Assembly: GCA_002083525.1 (NCBI GenBank)
Contig: LWDM01000003.1
Location: forward strand, 4,046 to 10,233
Direction: 5' to 3'
DNA from: Proteobacteria bacterium SG_bin9
GTDB lineage: Bacteria; Pseudomonadota; Alphaproteobacteria; Rhizobiales; Xanthobacteraceae
DNA: 6,188 nt
This document shows, piece by piece, positions 1 through 5,187 of this stretch. A program made the translations under genes and the position numbers. The notes beneath the pieces are model-generated. The model was not told the origin of the DNA. It worked only from the letters and a program-made list of their open reading frames with translations, and ran no database searches. Position 1 is the stretch's first letter, and every line of letters starts with the position of its first letter.

Positions 1-111
1 TGATGTTTTCGTCTGCGGTGACCGGGCGTCCTGCAGCGCACAACCTTATCGTTGCGGGCTGCACGATTGCATGGGGTCGGCTTCCGGTAAAGTGGATCGG
101 CGATTGCGCCA

Positions 112-140
112 GACGTGCTTGCTGCGAAGCAGCAGCCGTC
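112..140 (-). terminator. Possible stem-loop terminator after the lipoprotein gene
   Basis: Six bases (119 pairs with 135 as G-U) to seven bases of stem (120-125 with 129-134, loop GAA on the plus strand) are flanked by a second short stem GACG/CGTC (112-115 with 137-140). The structure starts six bases 3' of the lipoprotein stop codon on the minus strand, where a terminator would sit. It lacks a following U-tract, so it is not a classic intrinsic terminator and may only protect the 3' end. The remaining bases 1-111 hold no ORF or motif I can support. Confidence 0.35.
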
Positions 141-145
141 ACTCA

Positions 146-703
146 CTACGCCGGTGGTAATTCGAAGGGGCAACTGGCGAACGCCCTCTGGACCGGCTGC
201 ACCGAGCCGCTGACGTCGAACTCGGTCACCGAGCGGCCCGCATTGAAGGAGCGCGTGCGCACCACCAGCTTGTTTGCACCCTCCATGTCCTTGATGAACT
301 TCGCCACGGTGGCGCGGTCTTCGATGACAACGGACTTGGCGCCTTGCAGGAAGCGGGCGTTGATCGTGTCCTGACCCGGGCGCTCGTCAAAGCGATAGCC
401 GAAGATCGAATTGATGCTGCTGCCGACCTTGAAGTCGTAGGCGAATTTGATCACTGGGTCCTTGCCGGAGCAGGTCAGCTGCATGGTGGCAGGCTTCGCA
501 AAGAAGTCGAGCGATGCGCTTGACGAGCGAATGGTCAGGATGCGGGCAGACGGCACCGCGATACCTGTAATCGGATCGACGTTGTCCTCGATCAGCCAGT
601 TGCCTGCGTACCCCGTATAGGTCTCGCCGAAGACGGTCACGAATGGATCGAGCGCACATCCGCCCAGCATCAACGATGCAACGAGGACCGATACGCAACG
701 CAC
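146..703 (-). CDS. Uncharacterised outer-membrane-type lipoprotein, 185 aa
   Basis: The N-terminus is a lipoprotein signal: a hydrophobic stretch followed by the lipobox L13-G14-G15-C16. Cys16 would be lipidated. The next residue is Ala, not Asp, which favours outer-membrane sorting by the rule known from enterobacteria. The start is GTG at 703: a GGGAGGG ribosome site (711-717) lies 8 bases upstream, whereas the ATG at 710 is in another frame and too close to that site. The mature part looks beta-rich, with alternating hydrophobic residues, an LTC motif around residues 76-78, a GYRFD motif near 102-106 and VVIED near 125-129. Cys78 and Cys178 could form a disulfide. The gene ends with two in-frame stops (TAG TGA). 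I do not recognise a named family; I recall similar small proteins in Bradyrhizobium relatives, but this is memory, not a search. Function unknown. It lies downstream of the exported hydrolase on the same strand, separated by 122 bp with stem-loops, so co-transcription is uncertain. Confidence 0.82.
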   Translation of the reverse strand: MRCVSVLVASLMLGGCALDPFVTVFGETYTGYAGNWLIEDNVDPITGIAVPSARILTIRSSSASLDFFAKPATMQLTCSGKDPVIKFAYDFKVGSSINSIFGYRFDERPGQDTINARFLQGAKSVVIEDRATVAKFIKDMEGANKLVVRTRSFNAGRSVTEFDVSGSVQPVQRAFASCPFELPPA

Positions 704-742
704 GACGCATCCCTCCCGACAAGATCAGGCAGCATCGAAGTC

Positions 743-775
743 TATCGTGAGGAGCCGTGGTCGGCTCCTGCGATA
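743..775. repeat. Perfect 8-bp inverted repeat with tetraloop, extended stem
   Basis: AGGAGCCG (750-757) and CGGCTCCT (762-769) are exact reverse complements around the 4-base loop TGGT. After a small internal bulge the stem continues with TATCG (743-747) against CGATA (771-775). It lies 40-72 bases upstream of the lipoprotein GTG and 51 bases downstream of the hydrolase stop, so it could be a terminator, a leader structure or a protein-binding dyad. There is no U-tract on either side. Strand of action cannot be decided. Confidence 0.5.
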
Positions 776-790
776 AATGGGTATTGCGAG

Positions 791-824
791 GTGAGCGGGC
801 GCGCCGACAAGCGGCGCGCGTCAC
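791..824 (-). terminator. GC-rich stem-loop directly after the hydrolase stop
   Basis: Bases 799-806 pair perfectly with 812-819 (8 bp, loop ACAAG). An outer GTGA/TCAC stem (791-794 with 821-824) encloses it. On the minus strand it begins immediately 3' of the alpha/beta hydrolase stop codon at 826-828, the normal position for a transcription end or 3'-end stabiliser. No U-tract follows, so Rho-independent termination is only a possibility. Confidence 0.4.
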
Positions 825-825
825 G

Positions 826-1908
826 TCACTTCGCTGGAGCCGATCCGACCGTGGGTGAGGGCGGCAGGCTCTGGATGAAATCCGCGAGCTGCTGCTTGTA
901 GAATTTCGCTGCGCCGGTCGTGAGATGTCCGCGCGTGTCGTTGCTTGCTGGGATCAGATACAGCTTCGCATTCTTGATCCGCTTCAGTTCACGCTCCATA
1001 AGACCGGTTTCCGGCGGATTGCGCTCGTCGTCGGCAGCGTTGATCGCGAGCACCGCGGCCTCGATCTTCTCGAGGCCGGGCGAGGGATTGTAATCGCGCG
1101 AGGATTCCCACTGATAGATGTAATCGTTGGCATCGGCAGTGAACGCCGCATTCAATCGATCGTCGATCAGCTTGTCCGCTTTTTCGCGGGTCGGGGCGAG
1201 CGATTGATAGGCGAGGGTGCCGCCGGCGGTCGCGACGCCGAAGAACGTGTTGGCGATCTTCATCGCCTTCGGCTGCGCCGTGTAGTTGCCGCCTGCGTAG
1301 TCCGGATCGTTGCGGACGGTTTCAATGAGCAGACGGCGCAGCATCCAGTTGCGTGCCGACATCTCGCTCGGCTGCGCTGCCATCGGCACGATGGCGTCGG
1401 TGTAGGTCGGATACTTCACACCCCAGATCCAGGCGTGCATGCCGCCCATCGAGTTGCCGATGATCAAGCGCACGCGCTTGATGCCGAGGCCTTCGGTCAG
1501 CAGGCGATACTGTGCCACGACCATGTCGTCATAATTGTATTTCGGGAACGCGGCCTTCATCCCGTTTGATGGCTTGGAGGACCGGCCGTGGCCGATCGAG
1601 TCCGGTACGATGACGTAATACTTGGTGGCGTCGAGCGGTTGCCCCGCGCCGAACAGCTCGCCGGCAAAGGCGGGCGTCAGCATGCTGGCGGCAGAGCCCG
1701 TGGTGCCGTGCAAAACGACGATAGGCTGACCGGACGGATCGCCGACGGTGGTGTAGCCGAGCTTGAGTTCGGACAAGCTCTCACCGTTGGTGAACTTGAA
1801 GTCCTTGGCGATCCACTCGCCCTGTTTCGGCGCGGGATAGTCCGCCGCGACTGCGGCGAACGACATCAAGGTGCAGATCACAGACAAGCCCGCTTGAACC
1901 AGTTTCAT
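826..1908 (-). CDS. Exported MetX-like alpha/beta hydrolase, 360 aa
   Basis: This is an alpha/beta-hydrolase-fold protein of the type often annotated as homoserine O-acetyltransferase-like. Residues 1 to about 22 form a Sec signal peptide with a hydrophobic core and an AVA/AA cleavage region, so the enzyme should act in the periplasm. The oxyanion-hole region HGTTGS is at 67-72, a PDSIGHGRSSKP segment at 102-113, and the nucleophile elbow G151-N-S153-M-G-G156 carries the catalytic Ser153. Asp293 or Asp294 (AADDERNPPE) is the likely acid and His328 (TRGHLT) the likely base. MetX needs cytosolic acetyl-CoA, which is absent from the periplasm, so I infer an esterase or other hydrolase with unknown substrate. 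Two adjacent ATGs exist (1911 and 1908). The GGGAG site at 1916-1920 is 7 bases from the second and 4 from the first, so I chose 1908. A longer reading from 1962 would bury the signal peptide and is unlikely. It diverges from the old yellow enzyme gene. Confidence 0.88.
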   Translation of the reverse strand: MKLVQAGLSVICTLMSFAAVAADYPAPKQGEWIAKDFKFTNGESLSELKLGYTTVGDPSGQPIVVLHGTTGSAASMLTPAFAGELFGAGQPLDATKYYVIVPDSIGHGRSSKPSNGMKAAFPKYNYDDMVVAQYRLLTEGLGIKRVRLIIGNSMGGMHAWIWGVKYPTYTDAIVPMAAQPSEMSARNWMLRRLLIETVRNDPDYAGGNYTAQPKAMKIANTFFGVATAGGTLAYQSLAPTREKADKLIDDRLNAAFTADANDYIYQWESSRDYNPSPGLEKIEAAVLAINAADDERNPPETGLMERELKRIKNAKLYLIPASNDTRGHLTTGAAKFYKQQLADFIQSLPPSPTVGSAPAK

Positions 1909-2130
1909 CATTCCGCTCCCTTTGACCTGCACGCTCTCGTGGCACGTCGGCACATCAGTCATACCACGACGACCGAATCCGATCGGTCACGTTCGCTTTG
2001 TTTGCATTGCCGCAAAAGCTGACGCCGTACGTTATCCGTTAGAACCCCGCAGCCAATCGCTTATGCCCGGATTGCAATTTCGCGCGATCCTTGCCTCGAT
2101 GACATCGTCGACGAAAGGGAGCCGACGCTG
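1909..2130. promoter_or_regulatory. Divergent promoter region between hydrolase and old yellow enzyme
   Basis: This 222 bp stretch separates two divergently transcribed genes and must hold both promoters. I cannot find a convincing -35/-10 pair in either direction. It contains two short dyads (1971-1988 and 2001-2016), the ribosome site for the hydrolase at 1916-1920, and AAGGGAG at 2115-2121, nine bases before the ATG of the old yellow enzyme. No coding potential is supported here. Confidence 0.5.
1971..1988. promoter_or_regulatory. Operator-like dyad GACCGA-N6-TCGGTC
   Basis: GACCGA (1971-1976) and TCGGTC (1983-1988) are exact reverse complements with a 6-base spacer. The dyad lies 63 bases from the hydrolase ATG and 143 bases from the old yellow enzyme ATG, a typical location for a dimeric repressor site. 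A weaker dyad, TTTGC/GCAAA (2001-2005 and 2012-2016), also with a 6-base spacer, follows. No regulator gene is in the window. An 18-base dyad this short can arise by chance. Confidence 0.3.
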
Positions 2131-3306
2131 ATGACGCAACCGATGCTGTTCACTCCGCTTGATATCCGCGGCCTGCGGCTGAAGAACCGCGTCGTCGTTG
2201 CGCCGATGCACCAATATTCGGCGGTCGAAGGCTTCGCGACCGACTGGCATCTGGTCAATGCGGGGCGCTATGCCGCCGGCGGTGCGGCGCTCGTGATCAT
2301 GGAGTCGACCAAGATCGCGCGTAACGGCTGCGGCACCGTCGGCGATACGGCGCTGTGGGACGACAAGTTCATTCCGGCATTGGCGCGTTGCGCCGCTTTC
2401 ATCAAGCAGCACGGCGCCAGTGCCGGCATTCAGCTGGGCCATTCCGGACGGAAGGCGCGGCTCTCGCGGCCGTGGGAGGGCGGCAAGCCACTCACCGGCA
2501 ATGAACCCGAAATCACCGATTGGGAGGGTTGGGAGCTGGTCGCGCCGAGCGCTGTGCCACATACGAAGGACTCACCGGTTCCGCGTGCGCTCTCGCACAA
2601 CGAAGTTCGCGATCTCGCGGTGAAGTGGGGCGAGGCGGCTGCCCGCGCTGACAAGGCGGGCTTCGACATGCTCGAGATTCACGCGGCGCACGGCTACCTC
2701 ATCCATCAGTTCCTCTCGCCGGTCGCGAATGTTCGTACCGACGACTACGGCGGCTCCGAACTCAAGCGCATGCGCTTTGCGCTGGAAGTCGCCGAGTGCG
2801 TTCGCGCGGTGTGGCCGTCCGAGAAACCCTTGTTCATGCGGCTCTCGTGTGAGGACGATGCCGGCTGGGGGCCCGACGAGAGCATACGGCTCTCGAAGCT
2901 TCTGAAAGAGAAGGGCATCGACGTCATCGACTGCTCGTCCGGCGGCACACTGGCGCATTCGCCGATGGATAGCGAACGCGCCAAGAAGTACGGCTATCAG
3001 GTGCCTTATGCCGAACAGATCCGAAAAGAGGCCGGCATCCTGACCATGGCCGTCGGTCACATCGTTCACGCGGATCAAGCGGAAGCGATCCTGCAGGAGG
3101 GGCGTGCCGATCTCACCGCGCTCGCGCGCGAGATCATGTACAATCCGAACTGGCCGATGGACGCCGCACAGAAACTCGGCGCCGATCCGAATTTCGCACT
3201 CGTGCCTTCTCCTTATTCCTACTGGCTCGGCAAGCGGGCGAAATCCGCGTTCGAAGGAAAGCCGTCGACGTGGATGCCGGGCCTTAACACGGGCGGGCAG
3301 AGCTAA
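2131..3306 (+). CDS. Old yellow enzyme family NADH:flavin oxidoreductase (YqjM/XenA-like), 391 aa
   Basis: This is an FMN-dependent ene-reductase with a TIM-barrel fold, which in the family reduces activated C=C bonds and some nitro compounds with NAD(P)H. Residues fit the thermophilic-like (YqjM/XenA) branch: N19-R20 with the first strand, Glu59 (MESTK), Gln101 in GIQLGHSGRKA, and the substrate-binding pair His184/His187 in HAAHGYLIHQFLSP. An R202-T-D-D-Y-G-G segment follows, then Arg237 (MRLS), DCSSGG at 267-272, and Arg333 in the phosphate-binding LARE stretch. The position that is Cys in YqjM (MCMYS) and XenA is His27 here (APMHQYS); the neighbouring Tyr29 is kept. At 391 aa it is longer than YqjM (338) and XenA (363), with extra residues after a YSYWLGKR segment at the C-terminus. 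The start has AAGGGAG nine bases upstream. It has no signal peptide, so it is cytosolic. It is the first gene of the plus-strand block; 72 bp separate it from the next start. The physiological substrate is unknown. Confidence 0.93.
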   Translation: MTQPMLFTPLDIRGLRLKNRVVVAPMHQYSAVEGFATDWHLVNAGRYAAGGAALVIMESTKIARNGCGTVGDTALWDDKFIPALARCAAFIKQHGASAGIQLGHSGRKARLSRPWEGGKPLTGNEPEITDWEGWELVAPSAVPHTKDSPVPRALSHNEVRDLAVKWGEAAARADKAGFDMLEIHAAHGYLIHQFLSPVANVRTDDYGGSELKRMRFALEVAECVRAVWPSEKPLFMRLSCEDDAGWGPDESIRLSKLLKEKGIDVIDCSSGGTLAHSPMDSERAKKYGYQVPYAEQIRKEAGILTMAVGHIVHADQAEAILQEGRADLTALAREIMYNPNWPMDAAQKLGADPNFALVPSPYSYWLGKRAKSAFEGKPSTWMPGLNTGGQS

Positions 3307-3378
3307 CGTCCCGTCGCGCGTGTTGTTCGTGACATGATTGCCAACTAGGCTTGCCCAGCTTTCTGCCGGGAGATGGCC

Positions 3379-3801
3379 ATGAGATACGCACTCGCACTGC
3401 TGCTGACGTTGTTTGCTTCCGCGGCTTTTGCCGGCACCTCGACGCCCTTTGGCGGAGGCGGCTGGATCGAGCGCTTCCAGCCTGTCATCGACGAGCACAA
3501 CCGGACCGGCGAGCTGATGCGCATTCAGGGCAGTTGCCAGTCCAATTGCACGCTGTTTCTCGGCTTGAATAATGTGTGCGTCGAGCGCAGCGCGCGGCTC
3601 TTGTTTCATGCGGGTCATGGCCGCGGACAGAATCGCTACGTCATCAACGCCGGATCCACGCAGCGCATGCTGAACGCCTACAATTCGGCGCTGCGGCAAT
3701 ATCTCGTGAACGGGCGCTACATGGAAACGCTGGCGTTCCACACCATATCCGGCCGCGATATCATCGATAAATTCGGCTACAAGGAGTGTCCGCGGCGCTG
3801 A
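3379..3801 (+). CDS. Small exported protein with ClpP-like (COG3904-like) motif, 140 aa
   Basis: The protein has a clean Sec signal peptide ending AFA before GTS, so it is periplasmic or secreted, with about 122 mature residues. I chose ATG 3379 rather than ATG 3373 because GGAG (3369-3372) is six bases from the former and abuts the latter; the longer form adds only Met-Ala. The core has GSCQSNCTLFLGL, then VCVERSARLLFHAGHGRG. This order, a small-residue/Ser-Cys-T-L turn, then a Cys-V-x-x-x-A-R-x-x-F-H-A, resembles COG3904-type proteins of the ClpP/crotonase fold, in which the Ser and the His would be catalytic. Counted from Met3 as residue 1, Ser55 and His77 are the candidates. Four Cys (53, 57, 67, 137) could form two disulfides. 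It is much shorter than full ClpP-type proteins, so it may be a reduced or inactive version. Function unknown. The DUF2277 gene follows after 30 bp, probably on the same transcript. Confidence 0.8.
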   Translation: MRYALALLLTLFASAAFAGTSTPFGGGGWIERFQPVIDEHNRTGELMRIQGSCQSNCTLFLGLNNVCVERSARLLFHAGHGRGQNRYVINAGSTQRMLNAYNSALRQYLVNGRYMETLAFHTISGRDIIDKFGYKECPRR

Positions 3802-3831
3802 CCGCGGGCGAGGCGAGCAACGGAGACAACC

Positions 3832-4101
3832 ATGTGCCGCAACATCAAGACGCTGTTCAACTTCGAGCCGCCGGCGACCGAGGATGAAATTCACGCCTCG
3901 GCGCTACAGTTCGTGCGCAAACTCTCCGGCTTCAACAAGCCGTCGCAGGCGAATGCCGAGGCGTTCGACCGCGCGGTTGAAGAAGTGTCGGCCGCGGCCC
4001 ACAAACTTCTCGCCTCGCTGCACACCCACGCTCCGGCACGCGATCGCGAGGTCGAAGCGGAGAAGGCGCGAGAGCGTAACCGGGTACGGTTCGGCCAATA
4101 A
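3832..4101 (+). CDS. DUF2277 family protein, 89 aa
   Basis: The N-terminus MCRNIKTLFNFEPPAT, followed by a helical FVRKLSGFNKPS segment and a long charged C-terminal helix, matches DUF2277, a small cytosolic family of unknown function found in many bacteria. Full family length is about 85-95 residues, so it is intact. Cys2 follows the initiator Met; Met aminopeptidase normally removes Met before Cys, so the mature protein should begin with a free N-terminal Cys, which is an inference. Residues about 45-88 are rich in Ala, Glu and Arg and likely helical. GGAG at 3822-3825 lies six bases before the ATG. It follows the exported 140-aa protein by 30 bp, consistent with co-transcription. Confidence 0.9.
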   Translation: MCRNIKTLFNFEPPATEDEIHASALQFVRKLSGFNKPSQANAEAFDRAVEEVSAAAHKLLASLHTHAPARDREVEAEKARERNRVRFGQ

Positions 4102-4158
4102 GGCGTTTCTGATCACCCCTCTCACCGCTTTACGTCCCAGGTAATTGGTCGGTCCTTT

Positions 4159-4198
4159 CGCACGCCGCACCTTGCGCGCGCGCGTCTTGCTGCGTGCG
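4159..4198 (+). other. Inverted repeat around an alternating GC tract
   Basis: CGCACGC (4159-4165) pairs exactly with GCGTGCG (4192-4198). The 26-base loop contains an 11-base alternating GC run (4174-4184). It sits in the 118 bp gap between the DUF2277 gene and the cupin gene, ending ten bases before the cupin ribosome site. It could be a terminator for the upstream genes or a leader structure for the cupin. The rest of the gap has no clear promoter. Confidence 0.25.
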
Positions 4199-4219
4199 TG
4201 ACATTGAGAGGGGAAAGCG

Positions 4220-4660
4220 ATGCGTGGTTCGTTGTCGGGGTGGATTTATGCAGCGACGATCGCTGCGACGCAGTTGATGGGAGGAATACCTGTGTCCGCA
4301 AATGATGTGCCGGGCATCCTGCCCATTCCGCACAGTCTCGCCATGACCGAGAAAGGAACGTATCCTCCGCAAGCGCTGATCGGCAATTTCAACGGTGAAC
4401 ACGAGCGCGTCGTCGTCACCAAATCCGAGGTCCATTCCGGCAACCGTGTCGTGATCTGGCAAAGCAAGGCCGGTGCGTTGAAGGTCGAAAACTATCCCCG
4501 CGATGAATTCGTCTACGTGCTGGAAGGCCAGCTTGTGACCATCGACAAGAACCAGACGCGGCGCGAGTTCAAGCCGGGCGACACCTTCGTCATTCCGAAA
4601 GGCTGGGCCGGCGTCTGGGAGATGAAGACCGACTTCAAGAAAATCTACGTACACTATTGA
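4220..4660 (+). CDS. Cupin_3-type (DUF861-like) cupin protein, 146 aa
   Basis: The C-terminal half is a single cupin barrel. Motif 1 is NYPRDEFVYVLEGQ (about 91-104) and motif 2 is KPGDTFVIPKGWAGVWE (118-134), followed by a closing KKIYVHY strand. This pattern, with W-E after motif 2, is that of Cupin_3, the group that includes the ureidoglycine aminohydrolase and EutQ-like domains. The usual metal-ligand His residues of motif 1 are absent (R94, E96 occupy the region), so metal binding is doubtful and the activity unknown. From ATG 4220 (AGGGGA at 4209-4214) the first 27 residues look like a signal peptide ending VSA, which would make it exported. A second start, GTG 4292 (Val25), has GGGAGGA (4279-4285) six bases upstream and would give a 122-aa cytosolic protein. 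I favour 4220 slightly. It ends 12 bases before a perfect inverted repeat and converges with the SnoaL-like gene. Confidence 0.85.
   Translation: MRGSLSGWIYAATIAATQLMGGIPVSANDVPGILPIPHSLAMTEKGTYPPQALIGNFNGEHERVVVTKSEVHSGNRVVIWQSKAGALKVENYPRDEFVYVLEGQLVTIDKNQTRREFKPGDTFVIPKGWAGVWEMKTDFKKIYVHY
4279..4294 (+). promoter_or_regulatory. Internal ribosome site and GTG start inside the cupin gene
   Basis: GGGAGGA at 4279-4285 is followed after six bases by an in-frame GTG at 4292-4294. Initiation here would omit exactly the putative signal peptide. The match to an ideal Shine-Dalgarno is better than that of the upstream ATG. Whether it is used cannot be told from sequence. Confidence 0.4.
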
Positions 4661-4671
4661 CGGGTTGGATA

Positions 4672-4716
4672 CTCGCCGCGCGAGCCTGAGCGTATTTATG
4701 CCGGTCGCGCGGCGAG
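4672..4716. terminator. Perfect 12-bp inverted repeat between convergent genes
   Basis: CTCGCCGCGCGA (4672-4683) and TCGCGCGGCGAG (4705-4716) are exact reverse complements with a 21-base loop. The repeat lies 12 bases after the cupin stop and 15 bases before the SnoaL-like gene stop, which come from opposite strands. That placement is typical of a bidirectional terminator. No U-tract follows in either direction, so it may act as a transcript 3'-end stabiliser or be Rho-assisted. Confidence 0.65.
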
Positions 4717-4731
4717 GTGGCGGATGAAGCA

Positions 4732-5085
4732 TCAATAGAAAAAGCGCTCTTCCGAAATCTTGCCGTCGCGCACAGTGTAGAGGCCGACTTCCTCCATCTG
4801 CATACGCTGGCCCGTCGCCTTCGGAGTGACGTCGATCTTGAACTTCAGCGCGAACTGGTCGCCGTTGACGTAAGGATCGATCGTTTCGAACGAATGGATG
4901 TCATGGTTCGAGAACCACCATTCGCCCTTGGCATGGACGGCGGCACGTCCGCGCGCTTCGCGACCGGCCGGTCCGTCCATCGCTTCGATGCTGACGACGT
5001 CGTCGGACCAGAAATTTTCCGCTTCCGCTAAACGGTTGCCTTTCAAAGCCTCCGTAAACTTTGCCGCGATGTCTGCTGTGGTCAT
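4732..5085 (-). CDS. SnoaL-like / NTF2-fold protein, 117 aa
   Basis: A short single-domain protein with the NTF2-like layout: an N-terminal helix (TTADIAAKFTEALK), a FWSDDVVSIEAMDGP loop typical of SnoaL-type proteins, a GREARGRAAVHAKGEWW segment, and four long beta strands ending EEVGLYTVRDGKISEERFFY. Members of this fold include polyketide cyclases, ketosteroid isomerases and many proteins of unknown function. Without ligand evidence the activity cannot be named. Length is normal for a standalone member. No signal peptide, so cytosolic. GGAGG (5094-5098) lies 8 bases upstream of ATG 5085. It is downstream of tspO on the same strand after 102 bp. That gap holds a 10-base direct repeat and a 6-bp hairpin, which suggests it has its own control. 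Confidence 0.82.
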   Translation of the reverse strand: MTTADIAAKFTEALKGNRLAEAENFWSDDVVSIEAMDGPAGREARGRAAVHAKGEWWFSNHDIHSFETIDPYVNGDQFALKFKIDVTPKATGQRMQMEEVGLYTVRDGKISEERFFY

Positions 5086-5104
5086 ACTGGTTTCCTCCGG
5101 GTGA

Positions 5105-5120
5105 CTTGGCCGGAGCCAAG
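5105..5120 (-). other. 6-bp hairpin with tetraloop before the SnoaL-like gene
   Basis: CTTGGC (5105-5110) pairs with GCCAAG (5115-5120) around the loop CGGA. It lies six bases upstream of the GGAGG ribosome site of the SnoaL-like gene and could influence its translation, or end the tspO transcript. Confidence 0.35.
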
Positions 5121-5123
5121 CGT

Positions 5124-5153
5124 AGCGGCAGTGTGAACCAGAAAGCGGCAGTG
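5124..5153. repeat. Two 10-base direct repeats at a 20-base period
   Basis: AGCGGCAGTG occurs at 5124-5133 and again at 5144-5153. The start-to-start distance of 20 bases is about two turns of DNA, so a protein binding both would contact the same face. The pair lies 39-68 bases upstream of the SnoaL-like start. It may be a tandem activator site. No match to a named regulator motif is claimed. Confidence 0.45.
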
Positions 5154-5187
5154 ACCGTGTGACAGCCGGACGCGCGTTTCGTCACAT

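Noticed and set aside
3..374. Plus-strand open frame of 123 codons at the left edge
   Set aside because: Most of it is antisense to the lipoprotein gene and it has no ribosome site or known domain.
925..1569. Plus-strand open frame of 214 codons inside the hydrolase gene
   Set aside because: Antisense shadow of the catalytic region of the hydrolase; composition is typical of a shadow frame.
3286..3324. AACACG/CGTGTT inverted repeat spanning the old yellow enzyme stop
   Set aside because: Only six base pairs with a 27-base loop and half inside the coding region; within chance expectation.
2572..3894. Long minus-strand open frame of 440 codons opposite the old yellow enzyme and following genes
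   Set aside because: It overlaps three well-supported plus-strand genes, is rich in Arg/His/Gly as expected of an antisense frame in GC-rich DNA, and has no recognisable domain.
4130..4735. Minus-strand open frame of 201 codons opposite the cupin gene
   Set aside because: It runs antisense through a clear cupin gene and the terminator-like repeat, with no domain of its own.
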